This document shows positions 8,798 through 16,676 of a DNA stretch of 64,000 nucleotides, piece after piece. The notes under the pieces are model-generated. The model had not been told where the DNA came from and did no database searches. It saw nothing but the letters and a program-made list of their open reading frames with translations. The position numbers and the translations under genes are program-made. Within the stretch, counting starts at the first letter, position 1, and each line of letters opens with the position of its first letter. The stretch is from Ruminococcus sp. (GTDB taxonomy: Bacteria > Bacillota > Clostridia > Oscillospirales > Acutalibacteraceae). The DNA is taken from positions 39,403 to 103,402 of the forward strand of contig JAFQQF010000024.1 of NCBI GenBank assembly GCA_017411385.1, written 5' to 3'.

Positions 8798-8994
8798 GTT
8801 GAGCTTTGCTCAACGCGGTATATTTGCTTTGCAAATTCGATATATCCGAATCTAGCCCGGATGCGATATGATATAAATCCTATTTCGTGCCGACAGGCAC
8901 ATATCGTACCGAAGGTATATCGTATGCGTCAGCATATATCGCAAATCCCGTAAGGGGATTTATATCGCTGATTGAAATGTTTAGTACATTCAAT
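8798..8994. repeat. Array of small hairpins separated by ATATCG
   Basis: Eight short inverted repeats follow one another: GTTGAGC-ttt-GCTCAAC, ATTTGC-ttt-GCAAAT, ATCCG-9 nt-CGGAT, GTGCC-gaca-GGCAC, TACC-gaa-GGTA, TATGC-gtca-GCATA, AAATCCC-5 nt-GGGATTT and GATTGAA-(A)TGT-ttagt-ACATTCAATC. Several are joined by (T)ATATCG or ATTCGATATA. It fills the convergent gap between the kinase and the Na/Pi cotransporter and has no ORF. I read it as a dispersed non-coding repeat element. It differs from the other palindromic family in the window. Confidence 0.7.
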
Positions 8995-10757
8995 CACAGA
9001 GCGTACTTAACCTTATATTCATCGTAATATCTGATGAATTCGTTGCTCTTGTGTTCTTTAAGACCGTTTAAGTATGCATGTGTATCCATAGCATCCAAGT
9101 CAACCTCGATAAGGGCGACTGCGATGTTGGAGCAGTGGTCTGCGATACGCTCGTAGTTTGTAATCAGGTCAGAGAATACAAAGCCCTGATTGAGTGTGCA
9201 GTTACCGTTCTGAACACGGTTGATGTGACGAAGCTTGAGCTCGTCGCACAGCAGGTCAATCATTTCCTCCAGAGGCTCTACGCGGTAGATATCCGCACTC
9301 TTCTCGCCAATGAAGCAGTTAACTGAGAGTGTAACGATTTCTTCAATGGCAGAGGCTAAGATTTCAAGCTCGCGGTTAGCTTCAAAGGAGAAGGAAAGCT
9401 GCTTGTCGTGGATTTCCTTGGCAACGTGAGAGATGTTGACAGCGTGGTCGGCAATACGCTCAAAGTCACCGATTGTATGCAGGAATCGGGTGATTTCGTG
9501 GCTTTGATCTTTGTTCAGCTCCTGACCTGTGATTTTAACAAGGTAGGTGCCGAGCTTGTCCTCGTATTTGTCAATAATCTCTTCTTTTTCCTGTACTACC
9601 TCGTACTCCTTGTCGTCGTATTTGGTAATCAGTGAAATTGCACGGAGCAGATTGCGCTGAGATTTTTCAGCCATAGATTTAAGCACTGTTCGGCTCTGCT
9701 CGATGGCAAGACCGGGATGCTCCAGAAATCTTTCTTCCAGACGGTCCAGCAGGTTTGCTTCCTTGTCGCTGTTCTTGTCCTTGATAAGGGCGCACACAAG
9801 CTTGTCAAAGAGGCTGACAAAGGGAAGGAGGAGGATTGTTGCCGCAATGTTGAATACAGAGTTAACTGTTGCAATTGAGAATGCATCCGCGGGCAAATCC
9901 ATAAATGCAAAGTGGCAGAAGTGGTCGAATACATAGTAAAGGGGTGTGAGAATCAATGCGCCTACCGTGTTGAAGATAAGATAGATAATTGATGCACGCT
10001 TACCGTTGGTGGTGGCACCGATAGCAGAGAGAAGCACGGGCATTGAAGCACCGATACACATACCGATTACAAGGTAAAGTGCGGTTGTGTTTGATACTGC
10101 TCCTGAGATTGAGAGTGCCTGCAGAATACCGATGGAGGCAGAAGCACTCTGCAGAATTGCTGTGATTACAGTACCTGCAAGAATACCGAGGAAGGGATTT
10201 GAGAAGGAAGTCATCATATCCTGAAATACAACGCTGTCTTCAAGTCCGTCCATAGCACCGCTCATCATCTTCATACCGCTCATAAGAACAGCGAAGCCAA
10301 GCATAATGTCGCCTGTGTTTTTGTATACACTCTTTTTTGCAAGCATCATAAACAGCACGCCGATAAGAGCAAACACAGCGCTGATAAAGGTTGTGGACAA
10401 AAATTGTGTCCATACAGCTCCTGAACTTCCGCCGTCAACAGCAGAGAGGGAGAGAATCCAACCTGTGGCGGTGGTACCGATGTTGGCACCCATAATGATA
10501 CCGATTGCCTGAGCAATTGTCATCATACCTGAGTTTACAAAGCCGACTACCATACAGGAGGTAGCAGAGGAGGATTGGATAACAGCGGTAACACCTGTGC
10601 CGAGGAGCACACCCTTTAGGGGGGTGGAGGAAAGCTTCCAGAGGATTGTTTCCAGCTTGCTTCCTGCTACGCGCTTGAGTCCGTCGCCCATGGCATTCAT
10701 ACCGAAGAGGAACATTGCAAGGCCCGTAATCAGAGCAAATATGTCCTTCAGTTCCAT
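8994..10757 (-). CDS. Na/Pi cotransporter family protein with PhoU-like tail
   Basis: This 587-residue membrane protein has two Na/Pi cotransporter (PF02690-type) halves, each with the hallmark TAVIQSSSA or ILQSASAS motif (about residues 56-70 and 205-220). A cytosolic PhoU-like helical region covers about 345-587. The family exchanges or imports phosphate with sodium, and PhoU-tailed members are often tied to phosphate signalling. The ATG at 10757 is preferred because AAAGGTCGTGA lies before it, and an ATG seven codons upstream has no such site. Its 5' region carries PHO-box-like repeats and it follows phoR in the same orientation. A paralog is at 39635-41395. Confidence 0.93.
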   Translation of the reverse strand: MELKDIFALITGLAMFLFGMNAMGDGLKRVAGSKLETILWKLSSTPLKGVLLGTGVTAVIQSSSATSCMVVGFVNSGMMTIAQAIGIIMGANIGTTATGWILSLSAVDGGSSGAVWTQFLSTTFISAVFALIGVLFMMLAKKSVYKNTGDIMLGFAVLMSGMKMMSGAMDGLEDSVVFQDMMTSFSNPFLGILAGTVITAILQSASASIGILQALSISGAVSNTTALYLVIGMCIGASMPVLLSAIGATTNGKRASIIYLIFNTVGALILTPLYYVFDHFCHFAFMDLPADAFSIATVNSVFNIAATILLLPFVSLFDKLVCALIKDKNSDKEANLLDRLEERFLEHPGLAIEQSRTVLKSMAEKSQRNLLRAISLITKYDDKEYEVVQEKEEIIDKYEDKLGTYLVKITGQELNKDQSHEITRFLHTIGDFERIADHAVNISHVAKEIHDKQLSFSFEANRELEILASAIEEIVTLSVNCFIGEKSADIYRVEPLEEMIDLLCDELKLRHINRVQNGNCTLNQGFVFSDLITNYERIADHCSNIAVALIEVDLDAMDTHAYLNGLKEHKSNEFIRYYDEYKVKYAL

Positions 10758-10792
10758 AGAAAAGTCACGACCTTTCATGATTTTTGTATTAA

Positions 10793-10875
10793 ATTGTATT
10801 AATATGTAAACTTACATTAAAACAATATCAAATCTGTGTAAAATCTTAATTGGGAAAATGTAAAATCTATGTTAA
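10793..10875 (-). promoter_or_regulatory. PHO-box-like repeats and promoter of the Na/Pi cotransporter
   Basis: Read on the minus strand, TTAACA (10875-10870), N5, TTTACA (10864-10859) and a further TTTACA (10842-10837) lie on an 11-bp period. They sit just upstream of a weak -35 (TTTAAT), 17 nt and a -10 TACAAT (10798-10793). This matches the Gram-positive PhoP box (TTHACA-N5-TTHACA) in an activator position. Confidence 0.65.
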
Positions 10876-10902
10876 ATCTAAGTGAAAAACAGTTTTATTG
10901 CA

Positions 10903-10932
10903 ACAAAAAACGGCAGTATGAAACTGCCGTTT
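10903..10932 (-). terminator. Terminator of the phoPR unit
   Basis: On the minus strand AAACGGCAG/CTGCCGTTT forms a 9-bp stem followed by a T run (TTTTTTG). Confidence 0.85.
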
Positions 10933-10950
10933 GCAAGTTTTATCCTTGTG

Positions 10951-12264
10951 TCAGAAAAGAATTCGGATGGTGGTGCCTTTGTCTGGTTCGCTGTCTACTG
11001 TAACATAGGCATTGTGGAACATAGCACCGTGCTTTACTATGGAAAGTCCCAGTCCTGTGCCGCCTACCTCTTTGGAGTGGCTTTTGTCGGCACGGTAGAA
11101 GCGTTCAAAAATATGCTCCAAATCCTCTTTTGCAATACCGATGCCTGTGTCGGTAACGGTAAGCTCTACTCCGTCAATGCATTGTCTGACTGTGACAGAA
11201 ACCTGACCGCCTTCTTTGTTGTATTTTACCGCATTGTCGCAGATGTTGTAAACAATCTCGTCAATGATAACCTCTGCACCTGTGATTTCCGCATGGTCAC
11301 CTGTAAGGCTCATAGTGACGTTCTTTTTCTTAGCCTGAGTCTGCAGATTGTTAAGCACCGCCTCGCAGCAGGCATAAAGGTCGATTCTTTCCATCTTGAC
11401 GGAAATGTCCTTTTCATCAAGCTGAGAAAGCTTGATGATGTCGCCTACAAGGTTTATCATTCGCTTGGATTCATCGTAAATCCTGCCGGCAAAGGTGGGA
11501 ATGTCCTGAGTTTGAACCAAGCCGTCGCGGATGATTTCCGCATAGCCCGATATTGAGGTGAGGGGAGTTTTCAGCTCGTGAGAAACATTGGCGGTGAATT
11601 CCCTGCGCATTTTGTCCTGCTCTTCGTGCTCAGCTTCCTTTATCTGAATCTGACGGCGGATTTCTTCATTCTGTTCGTTGATTTTATCAATAAAGGGTGA
11701 AAGCTCGGGGTATACCTTGGTTTTGTCAGGAGCTGTCAAGTTCAGCTCGTATACGGGCTTTAGAATTTTGGTGGAGAGCTTTCTGGCTAAAAGCAGAGAA
11801 AGCAACACAGCCACCGCAAGGATAATAATTATGTATCCGTACATAGCACCCAACAAGGAAATAAAGGTATGCTGAGTTGAGAACACACACAGCACCGAGC
11901 CGTCTGATAGAAGGGCGGATACACCGATTTGCTTCTTTGAAATGCTAAGATGCTCAGAGGATATTCCAAAGTCGGATGTCTTGGCTTCCAGGCAAAGCTC
12001 GTCGTTTGCAACAGCACCCTTTGTGGATAGAATCACATTGCCCTCGGAATCTGCTATGCAAATGCTTTGGGGGGTGTCAAGAAGCGCAAGGTGTTCTGTG
12101 CCGTGCTCCTCTACCATGTGCTCTATGTAATTCAGATTTGTTTTGAGAGAAGAGGCAATCTGACTGGAGTAATAGCGGTAGAAAAATCCTGAAATCAGTA
12201 TTATGCAAACAAGGATAACACAAATGCAGGTGAAAAAAGTGCCTGTGAAAATTCTTTTTTTCAT
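10951..12264 (-). CDS. phoR: Membrane sensor histidine kinase, PhoR type
   Basis: This 437-residue kinase has two membrane helices (about 8-28 and 134-160) enclosing an extracellular sensor region of about 105 residues. A linker follows, then HisKA with the phosphorylated His in NVSHELKTPLTS (about 225-236) and a HATPase domain with the N box (NICDNAVKYN), DTGIGI and GTGLGLSI. It autophosphorylates and phosphorylates the regulator encoded immediately upstream. Position before a Na/Pi cotransporter and homology to PhoR support phosphate control, but other PhoR-like sensors exist. AGGAG lies before the ATG. An 84-nt spacer separates it from the regulator. Confidence 0.85.
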   Translation of the reverse strand: MKKRIFTGTFFTCICVILVCIILISGFFYRYYSSQIASSLKTNLNYIEHMVEEHGTEHLALLDTPQSICIADSEGNVILSTKGAVANDELCLEAKTSDFGISSEHLSISKKQIGVSALLSDGSVLCVFSTQHTFISLLGAMYGYIIIILAVAVLLSLLLARKLSTKILKPVYELNLTAPDKTKVYPELSPFIDKINEQNEEIRRQIQIKEAEHEEQDKMRREFTANVSHELKTPLTSISGYAEIIRDGLVQTQDIPTFAGRIYDESKRMINLVGDIIKLSQLDEKDISVKMERIDLYACCEAVLNNLQTQAKKKNVTMSLTGDHAEITGAEVIIDEIVYNICDNAVKYNKEGGQVSVTVRQCIDGVELTVTDTGIGIAKEDLEHIFERFYRADKSHSKEVGGTGLGLSIVKHGAMFHNAYVTVDSEPDKGTTIRILF

Positions 12265-12348
12265 ATATTATTCTCCTATGGACTGTGACTTGATATATCC
12301 AAGTAACGGTGAAAATACTAAGCTTTAGAACGGTTCGGATATATCTGC

Positions 12349-13017
12349 TCACTCTATGGTGTAGCCTATACCGCGTACTGTGGTGACAAGCTCGCCTGCT
12401 TTGCCGAGCTTTTGTCTGAGGGTTCGGATATGCACGTCAACAGTACGGCTTTCTCCGTCAAAGGAATAGCCCCACACACGGTTTAGTATTTGGTCGCGGG
12501 AGAGAACAATGCCTCGGTTTTCAAGGAGCAGGCAAAGCATTTCGAATTCCTTGAGAGTGAGCTGAACCTTTTCACCGTCAACCTTGACTTTGTGCTTTTC
12601 AGGGTATACGGTAAGACAGCCTATGGTGTGCTCGGAGGTTTTTTCTGTATCTTCGCCTGTGCGTCGGAGCACAGCCTTGATGCGAGCTACAAGCTCCATC
12701 ATACCGAAGGGCTTGGGCACATAATCATCTGCACCCAAGTCAAAGCCCTTGACCTTGTCGTATTCGTCAGCCTTTGCTGTGAGAATTATGACAGGGAGCT
12801 TTTTCGTAGCTTTGTCGGCGCGGATTTTTTTGAGAATTGAAAGTCCGTCTTCTTGAGGGAGCATAATGTCAAGAAGCACCAGAGAAGGCAGGGTGTTTTC
12901 CATAGCCTCCCAGAATTTGTCGGGAGCTGAAAAGCCCTTTGCTTCAAGCCCTGTTGAATTCAGAGTGTATACCACAAGCTCTCTTATGTTGTTGTCGTCT
13001 TCTACAAAATAAATCAT
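12349..13017 (-). CDS. phoP: OmpR/PhoB-family response regulator
   Basis: This 222-residue regulator has a receiver domain (about 1-118) with acidic residues ED(D) at 6-8, phospho-acceptor D50 in LLDIMLP, T80 and K102 in the PKPF turn. A winged-helix DNA-binding domain (about 128-222) ends in SRTVDVHIRTLRQKLG and the VRGIGYTIE hairpin. When phosphorylated by the downstream kinase it should bind direct repeats and control phosphate genes, including the transporter with PHO-box-like repeats two genes away. GGGGGAGG precedes the ATG. The PhoP name rests on the neighbours and on general similarity. Confidence 0.85.
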   Translation of the reverse strand: MIYFVEDDNNIRELVVYTLNSTGLEAKGFSAPDKFWEAMENTLPSLVLLDIMLPQEDGLSILKKIRADKATKKLPVIILTAKADEYDKVKGFDLGADDYVPKPFGMMELVARIKAVLRRTGEDTEKTSEHTIGCLTVYPEKHKVKVDGEKVQLTLKEFEMLCLLLENRGIVLSRDQILNRVWGYSFDGESRTVDVHIRTLRQKLGKAGELVTTVRGIGYTIE

Positions 13018-13194
13018 AACTAAGCCTCCCCCTTGAAGGAATCAGCAAATAATGCATATTACCCATTATACTTATCATAACACACAATTATTGCAAAATA
13101 AAGAGCAATTTTTAAAGAGTTTGTCTTTGGGGATGTGTCATTTTAGATGAAATAAAATGTACTTTATTAAGCTGATTTTTGTTCAATATATCCT

Positions 13195-13223
13195 TTGAAG
13201 GTTTTTGCTGAAAATGATATAAT
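13195..13223 (+). promoter_or_regulatory. Promoter of the carD-like gene
   Basis: TTGAAG (13195-13200), 17 nt, TATAAT (13218-13223) with an extended -10 TG at 13215-13216. Confidence 0.8.
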
Positions 13224-13262
13224 TACTATATAATTAACCCGATTGAAACGGAGAGAGCAAAA

Positions 13263-13781
13263 GTGAATATTTTAACGCCTGCAAGAAAAGCAGGAGAATT
13301 TGTTGTTTATAAAAAACACGGTATTTACGAAATATCGGAAATCAGAGCAGAAAAAATAGCCGGCGAAGCCAAGACCTATTATGTGCTCAAATCTGTATAT
13401 GACGCAAATGTTACGGTGTATGTGCCTGCGGACAAGGAGGAGCTGACAAGTCAGATGGAGTCGCCGCTTACCAAAGCAGAGATTGAAGGCATTGTGGAAA
13501 AAAGCAAGGGCACGGAGATTGAATTGCCTGAGGTGAATTCAGAACGCTTTGCTTTTTGCGAGGAAATTATAGCACAGGGGGATTTGAGCAAAATACTTGC
13601 CTTGCTGCTTCTTCTTAAGAAGAGCAAGGAGGAGGCACTTTTGCAGAAAAGAAAGCTGTTTGCTCACGATGAGCGTATGCTTGCGGCTTCTCAGAATATA
13701 ATCAGAGAGGCGTTTGCCTTTCCTTTGGGGATGGATAAAAAGAACGTGATAGATTGTGTTACTGCCAATTTGGCAGAATAA
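13263..13781 (+). CDS. CarD/CdnL-family transcription regulator
   Basis: This 172-residue protein has the N-terminal Tudor-like RNA-polymerase-interacting domain of the CarD/CdnL/TRCF family (about 8-65; GEFVVYKKHGIYEI...YYVLKSVYD...VYVPAD) and an all-helical C-terminal domain (about 70-165). Family members bind the beta subunit at promoters and stabilise open complexes, often at rRNA promoters. The start is GTG at 13263 with GGAGAG upstream. It is a single gene with a strong promoter and terminator, as expected for a housekeeping regulator. Confidence 0.88.
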   Translation: MNILTPARKAGEFVVYKKHGIYEISEIRAEKIAGEAKTYYVLKSVYDANVTVYVPADKEELTSQMESPLTKAEIEGIVEKSKGTEIELPEVNSERFAFCEEIIAQGDLSKILALLLLLKKSKEEALLQKRKLFAHDERMLAASQNIIREAFAFPLGMDKKNVIDCVTANLAE

Positions 13782-13796
13782 TACTCAAAATACAAA

Positions 13797-13835
13797 CCAC
13801 CGCTTGATGCTGCGTGCTCAAGCGGTGGCTTTTGT
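13797..13835 (+). terminator. Terminator between carD-like and MoCF-like genes
   Basis: An 11-bp stem (CCACCGCTTGA/TCAAGCGGTGG) is followed by CTTTTGTTTT. The reverse strand is also T-rich after the stem, so it may serve both converging genes. Confidence 0.8.
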
Positions 13836-13836
13836 T

Positions 13837-14256
13837 TTACAGATTATAGGTTTCTTTGATTAAATTCACAAGGGCAGGAGTGAACATTTCCGAAAGCTCC
13901 TCGGGCTTGTCGGGCAAGGCTACTATCATTTGTCTGCCGCAGCGGATAAGGTATCCGTATTGCTTGCCCAAGTCGTTTCTGAGCTTTCTGATGTCAGAGC
14001 TTGTAACCTTTGTGGCAGAGAGTGCTTTGGAGAGCACTTCTGAAAGTCCGTTCTTACCGGAAAACCCCAAGCCCCCGATGATGAAAACCAGATTGCATCG
14101 GTTTAGGGATTCGATGAGCTTTTCGCCCAGCATTACGGGGGTGGTTGAGGCGGTAACCTGATTAAGACCGAGGGAAAGCTCCGAAAGCTGTTTTTTCAGA
14201 GCTTTTTCGCAATAGCTTGTTTTACGGGCAAGGTAAAAAATAAGGTCACATTTCAT
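13837..14256 (-). CDS. MoCF/CinA-like domain protein
   Basis: This 139-residue protein resembles the molybdopterin-binding-like (MoCF) fold found in MoaB and the N-terminus of CinA: a phosphate-binding type loop in FIIGGLGFSGKNG (about 58-70), a conserved Asn/Gly segment (RKLRNDLGKQYGY) and a C-terminal ALPDKPEELSEMF stretch like the CinA LPGxPxEM motif. It lacks the CinA amidase domain. It follows the second sortase by 28 nt on the same strand, so the two are probably co-transcribed. No cofactor-synthesis genes are near, and the function is unknown. Confidence 0.6.
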   Translation of the reverse strand: MKCDLIFYLARKTSYCEKALKKQLSELSLGLNQVTASTTPVMLGEKLIESLNRCNLVFIIGGLGFSGKNGLSEVLSKALSATKVTSSDIRKLRNDLGKQYGYLIRCGRQMIVALPDKPEELSEMFTPALVNLIKETYNL

Positions 14257-14284
14257 ACTGGTTGTTCACTCTTTTCTTGTGCTT

Positions 14285-16651
14285 TTACTGCTCGGTTACT
14301 GCCTGTGCAGGGGTGGGCGCCTCGGTGGGAGCGGCTGTGGGAGCTTTTGTGGGAGGCTCTGTGGGAGGCTCTGTTGGAGGCTTTGTGGGGGGAGTGGTAG
14401 GAGTAGGCTCCGGCTCGTATACAGGAGGATTATACTCAATCTCCGGCGGGTCGGTTTCTCTTGCGGTTGTTTCGGGAGTATCCATAAGGTGCTTGTCAAA
14501 GATAGGCTTTATAACAAGGTCCTTTGTAACGTTTTTATAGTTGGTATCCCATTTTTTGAAGGTGTAGTAGTATGTGCCGTCAGCGGTTTTTCTGGGAGCT
14601 TCCTTTGGGGGCTTGGCATCCTTGCCTTTGAGTACCTGCTGCTTTGAAAGCACATTGCCGTTGCCGTCAAGGAATTTAACCGTGAACATTTCGCTTTGAG
14701 GCATATACTCAAGACTCTCGTCACCCTCGGGGCGTTCCTTTTTATCATACCACTTGATGTTTCCTGCGTCGAATTCCTGAGAGAAGGAGGAGTATACGGT
14801 GTTTACAGGTTCACCCTGCTTAACACTTTTTACATATTTGTCAATCTTTTCGCCCTCACGGACCATACGTGCAACTATAACGGTGCGTGTGTTTTGTGAT
14901 TCGTAGGAGCAGGTAGAAAGAGTGAGAAGTCTGTCATCTTCGTTGATGGGAACATCTATGTCAAGATATGAACGCTCCTTGATGTTGTAGATAAAGTTCA
15001 TATACTGAGCGTCGTTTGCAAACTCAGTCTGCAGATAGTTGAAGATGGTTTTGTTGCTGTTGGACACATTCACCTTTATGGCGGCAAAGATAATCCACTC
15101 GGCATCCTGTTCAGGTGTGTCAAATTTTACAACCGGATGCTCCTTGTAGTAGCTGACGTTGCCCTGTGTCCAGCCCTTGTAACGGGCATAGTTAAGCAGT
15201 CTGTCAAACATTGCTTTGTCGCTGCTCATATTGTGACCGTGCAAAATCAGATGACGGCTTTGTGCACCCTCTGTGCATCGGTAGTCAACAAAGATACTTC
15301 CGTAGTCTGAATACTGCTTTTTGTAGTTGCGGTAGATATAGAACTGAGAGTCGGCGTTGTCTTCCTTGTGGAAGAGCACGGGATAGTCTATGTTAGTGCC
15401 GTCAAGCTTAATCCAGCCCACGATTTCCTCGTTGATTTCCTTAAGGCCCTTCCAGTTTTTGGAGGGCTTTTCGTCAGGTGTTGCAGCGTAGTTACCCTCG
15501 GCATCGGTTGCTATAGGTGTTGTTTCGTAGAAGATGTTCTGGATTTCTGAGATTACGGTGTTGTTCTTCCAAGGCTTGATAACGTAGAAATCCAGCAGGA
15601 GATAAGCTCCTGTGATAAATCCGATAACTGCAAGAATAATGATAATCTTTCTGATTATGGTTCCTTTACTGTCACCCTTTACAGGGAAGATGCCTGAAAG
15701 AAAAGCCTTGAAGCCTCTTTTTCCTTTTGTGTCCTCGGTGTCAAAGCTTTCGTCTGAGCTGTTTTCTGAGCTTTGCTCGGACTCATCGGGCCTTTCAGAC
15801 TGCTCCTCTGCCTTTTTCTTGGAGGGAACATTTTTGGGAAGAAAATCATCCTCTAAGATTAAAGTTGCGGAAGCATCGGAAACAGGAGGCTCAACAACAG
15901 AAGCGTTGTCATCGGAAGATTCTGAATAAGACTCGGGTTTGATATTCTCATCTGCAGACTCGGGTAATATGGCCTTGTGAGCAGGGGCTTCTTCCTGCAC
16001 GGGCATTGCCTCTTGCGCGGGTGCTTCCTGTACGGGTGTTACTTCTTGTACGGGTGCCATTTCCTTTTTTGCAAAAAGACTTGAGAAAATATTGTTCCTT
16101 CGGGGCTTCTGAGTAGTAAACACAAAGCCTTCGGGACATTCGGTAAACGCTTTGTCGAATATATCTTTGGCACAGCTTACCGCATCGCAAAGGTAGCTTA
16201 TAAGCTCACCGCCTACAAGACTGATGCGGGGCAATGCAAGAATCTTTTTGTTTCTGAAAACAAAGCAGTATGCAGGGTAGCTTCCTGCAAGCTGTATAAG
16301 GGGATAAACCTTTATGTGAGGATAAAGCTTTGTTTTGCCGTCTTCGGCTACCTCATCCTGAGGAAGCTCCTTTTCAAGTCTTTCGATTAAGGGGTGAAAA
16401 AGCTGTCTGAATGAGGAGTCATCCTGAGTATCCAGAGCGTTTACATATATGTAAAGCTCGGGAGGATTGTCAGCCGACAGATTTTCGATGAGGTCGGCTT
16501 TGATTTTTCTGGGGTTATAATCAATCTCGGTTTTGTAAAGCACACGCAGAGAGGTTTTGTCTGAAAGTGCTTTTACAACTTTGCGAAGATTTTTATTGAG
16601 AAAAGACATTTCTTCGGCGCTTGAACGCACAGAATAAAGCTCGGTTCTCAT
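14285..16651 (-). CDS. Class B sortase with cytoplasmic N-terminal domain and P/T-rich tail
   Basis: At 788 residues it is about three times a normal sortase B. Residues 1-180 form an unrecognised folded domain. Then come an Ala/Glu/Pro-rich linker with PVQEEAPA-like repeats, an acidic Ser-rich stretch, one membrane helix (about 332-355) and a sortase B domain (about 395-610) with H473 (LHGHNM), C581 (TLSTC) and R589 (NTRTV). An InlB-type repeat (about 660-725) and a tail of PTEPPT/PTKPPT repeats end the protein. If the helix is type II, the first 330 residues are cytoplasmic, which is unusual. The second of two ATGs (16651) is preferred, because GGAGG lies 7 nt before it and only 1 nt before the other. 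Confidence 0.88.
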   Translation of the reverse strand: MRTELYSVRSSAEEMSFLNKNLRKVVKALSDKTSLRVLYKTEIDYNPRKIKADLIENLSADNPPELYIYVNALDTQDDSSFRQLFHPLIERLEKELPQDEVAEDGKTKLYPHIKVYPLIQLAGSYPAYCFVFRNKKILALPRISLVGGELISYLCDAVSCAKDIFDKAFTECPEGFVFTTQKPRRNNIFSSLFAKKEMAPVQEVTPVQEAPAQEAMPVQEEAPAHKAILPESADENIKPESYSESSDDNASVVEPPVSDASATLILEDDFLPKNVPSKKKAEEQSERPDESEQSSENSSDESFDTEDTKGKRGFKAFLSGIFPVKGDSKGTIIRKIIIILAVIGFITGAYLLLDFYVIKPWKNNTVISEIQNIFYETTPIATDAEGNYAATPDEKPSKNWKGLKEINEEIVGWIKLDGTNIDYPVLFHKEDNADSQFYIYRNYKKQYSDYGSIFVDYRCTEGAQSRHLILHGHNMSSDKAMFDRLLNYARYKGWTQGNVSYYKEHPVVKFDTPEQDAEWIIFAAIKVNVSNSNKTIFNYLQTEFANDAQYMNFIYNIKERSYLDIDVPINEDDRLLTLSTCSYESQNTRTVIVARMVREGEKIDKYVKSVKQGEPVNTVYSSFSQEFDAGNIKWYDKKERPEGDESLEYMPQSEMFTVKFLDGNGNVLSKQQVLKGKDAKPPKEAPRKTADGTYYYTFKKWDTNYKNVTKDLVIKPIFDKHLMDTPETTARETDPPEIEYNPPVYEPEPTPTTPPTKPPTEPPTEPPTKAPTAAPTEAPTPAQAVTEQ

Positions 16652-16676
16652 ATACATTCCTCCAAATTATTATATC

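Noticed and set aside
10882-11556. 224-codon open frame on the plus strand opposite the histidine kinase
   Set aside because: It lies antisense to well-supported HATPase motifs, has no ribosome binding site, and reflects codon bias of the real gene.
14262-14647. Gly/Val- and Gly/Cys/Leu-rich open frames on the plus strand
   Set aside because: They are the antisense of the proline-threonine repeat tail of the second sortase; no ribosome binding site or promoter.
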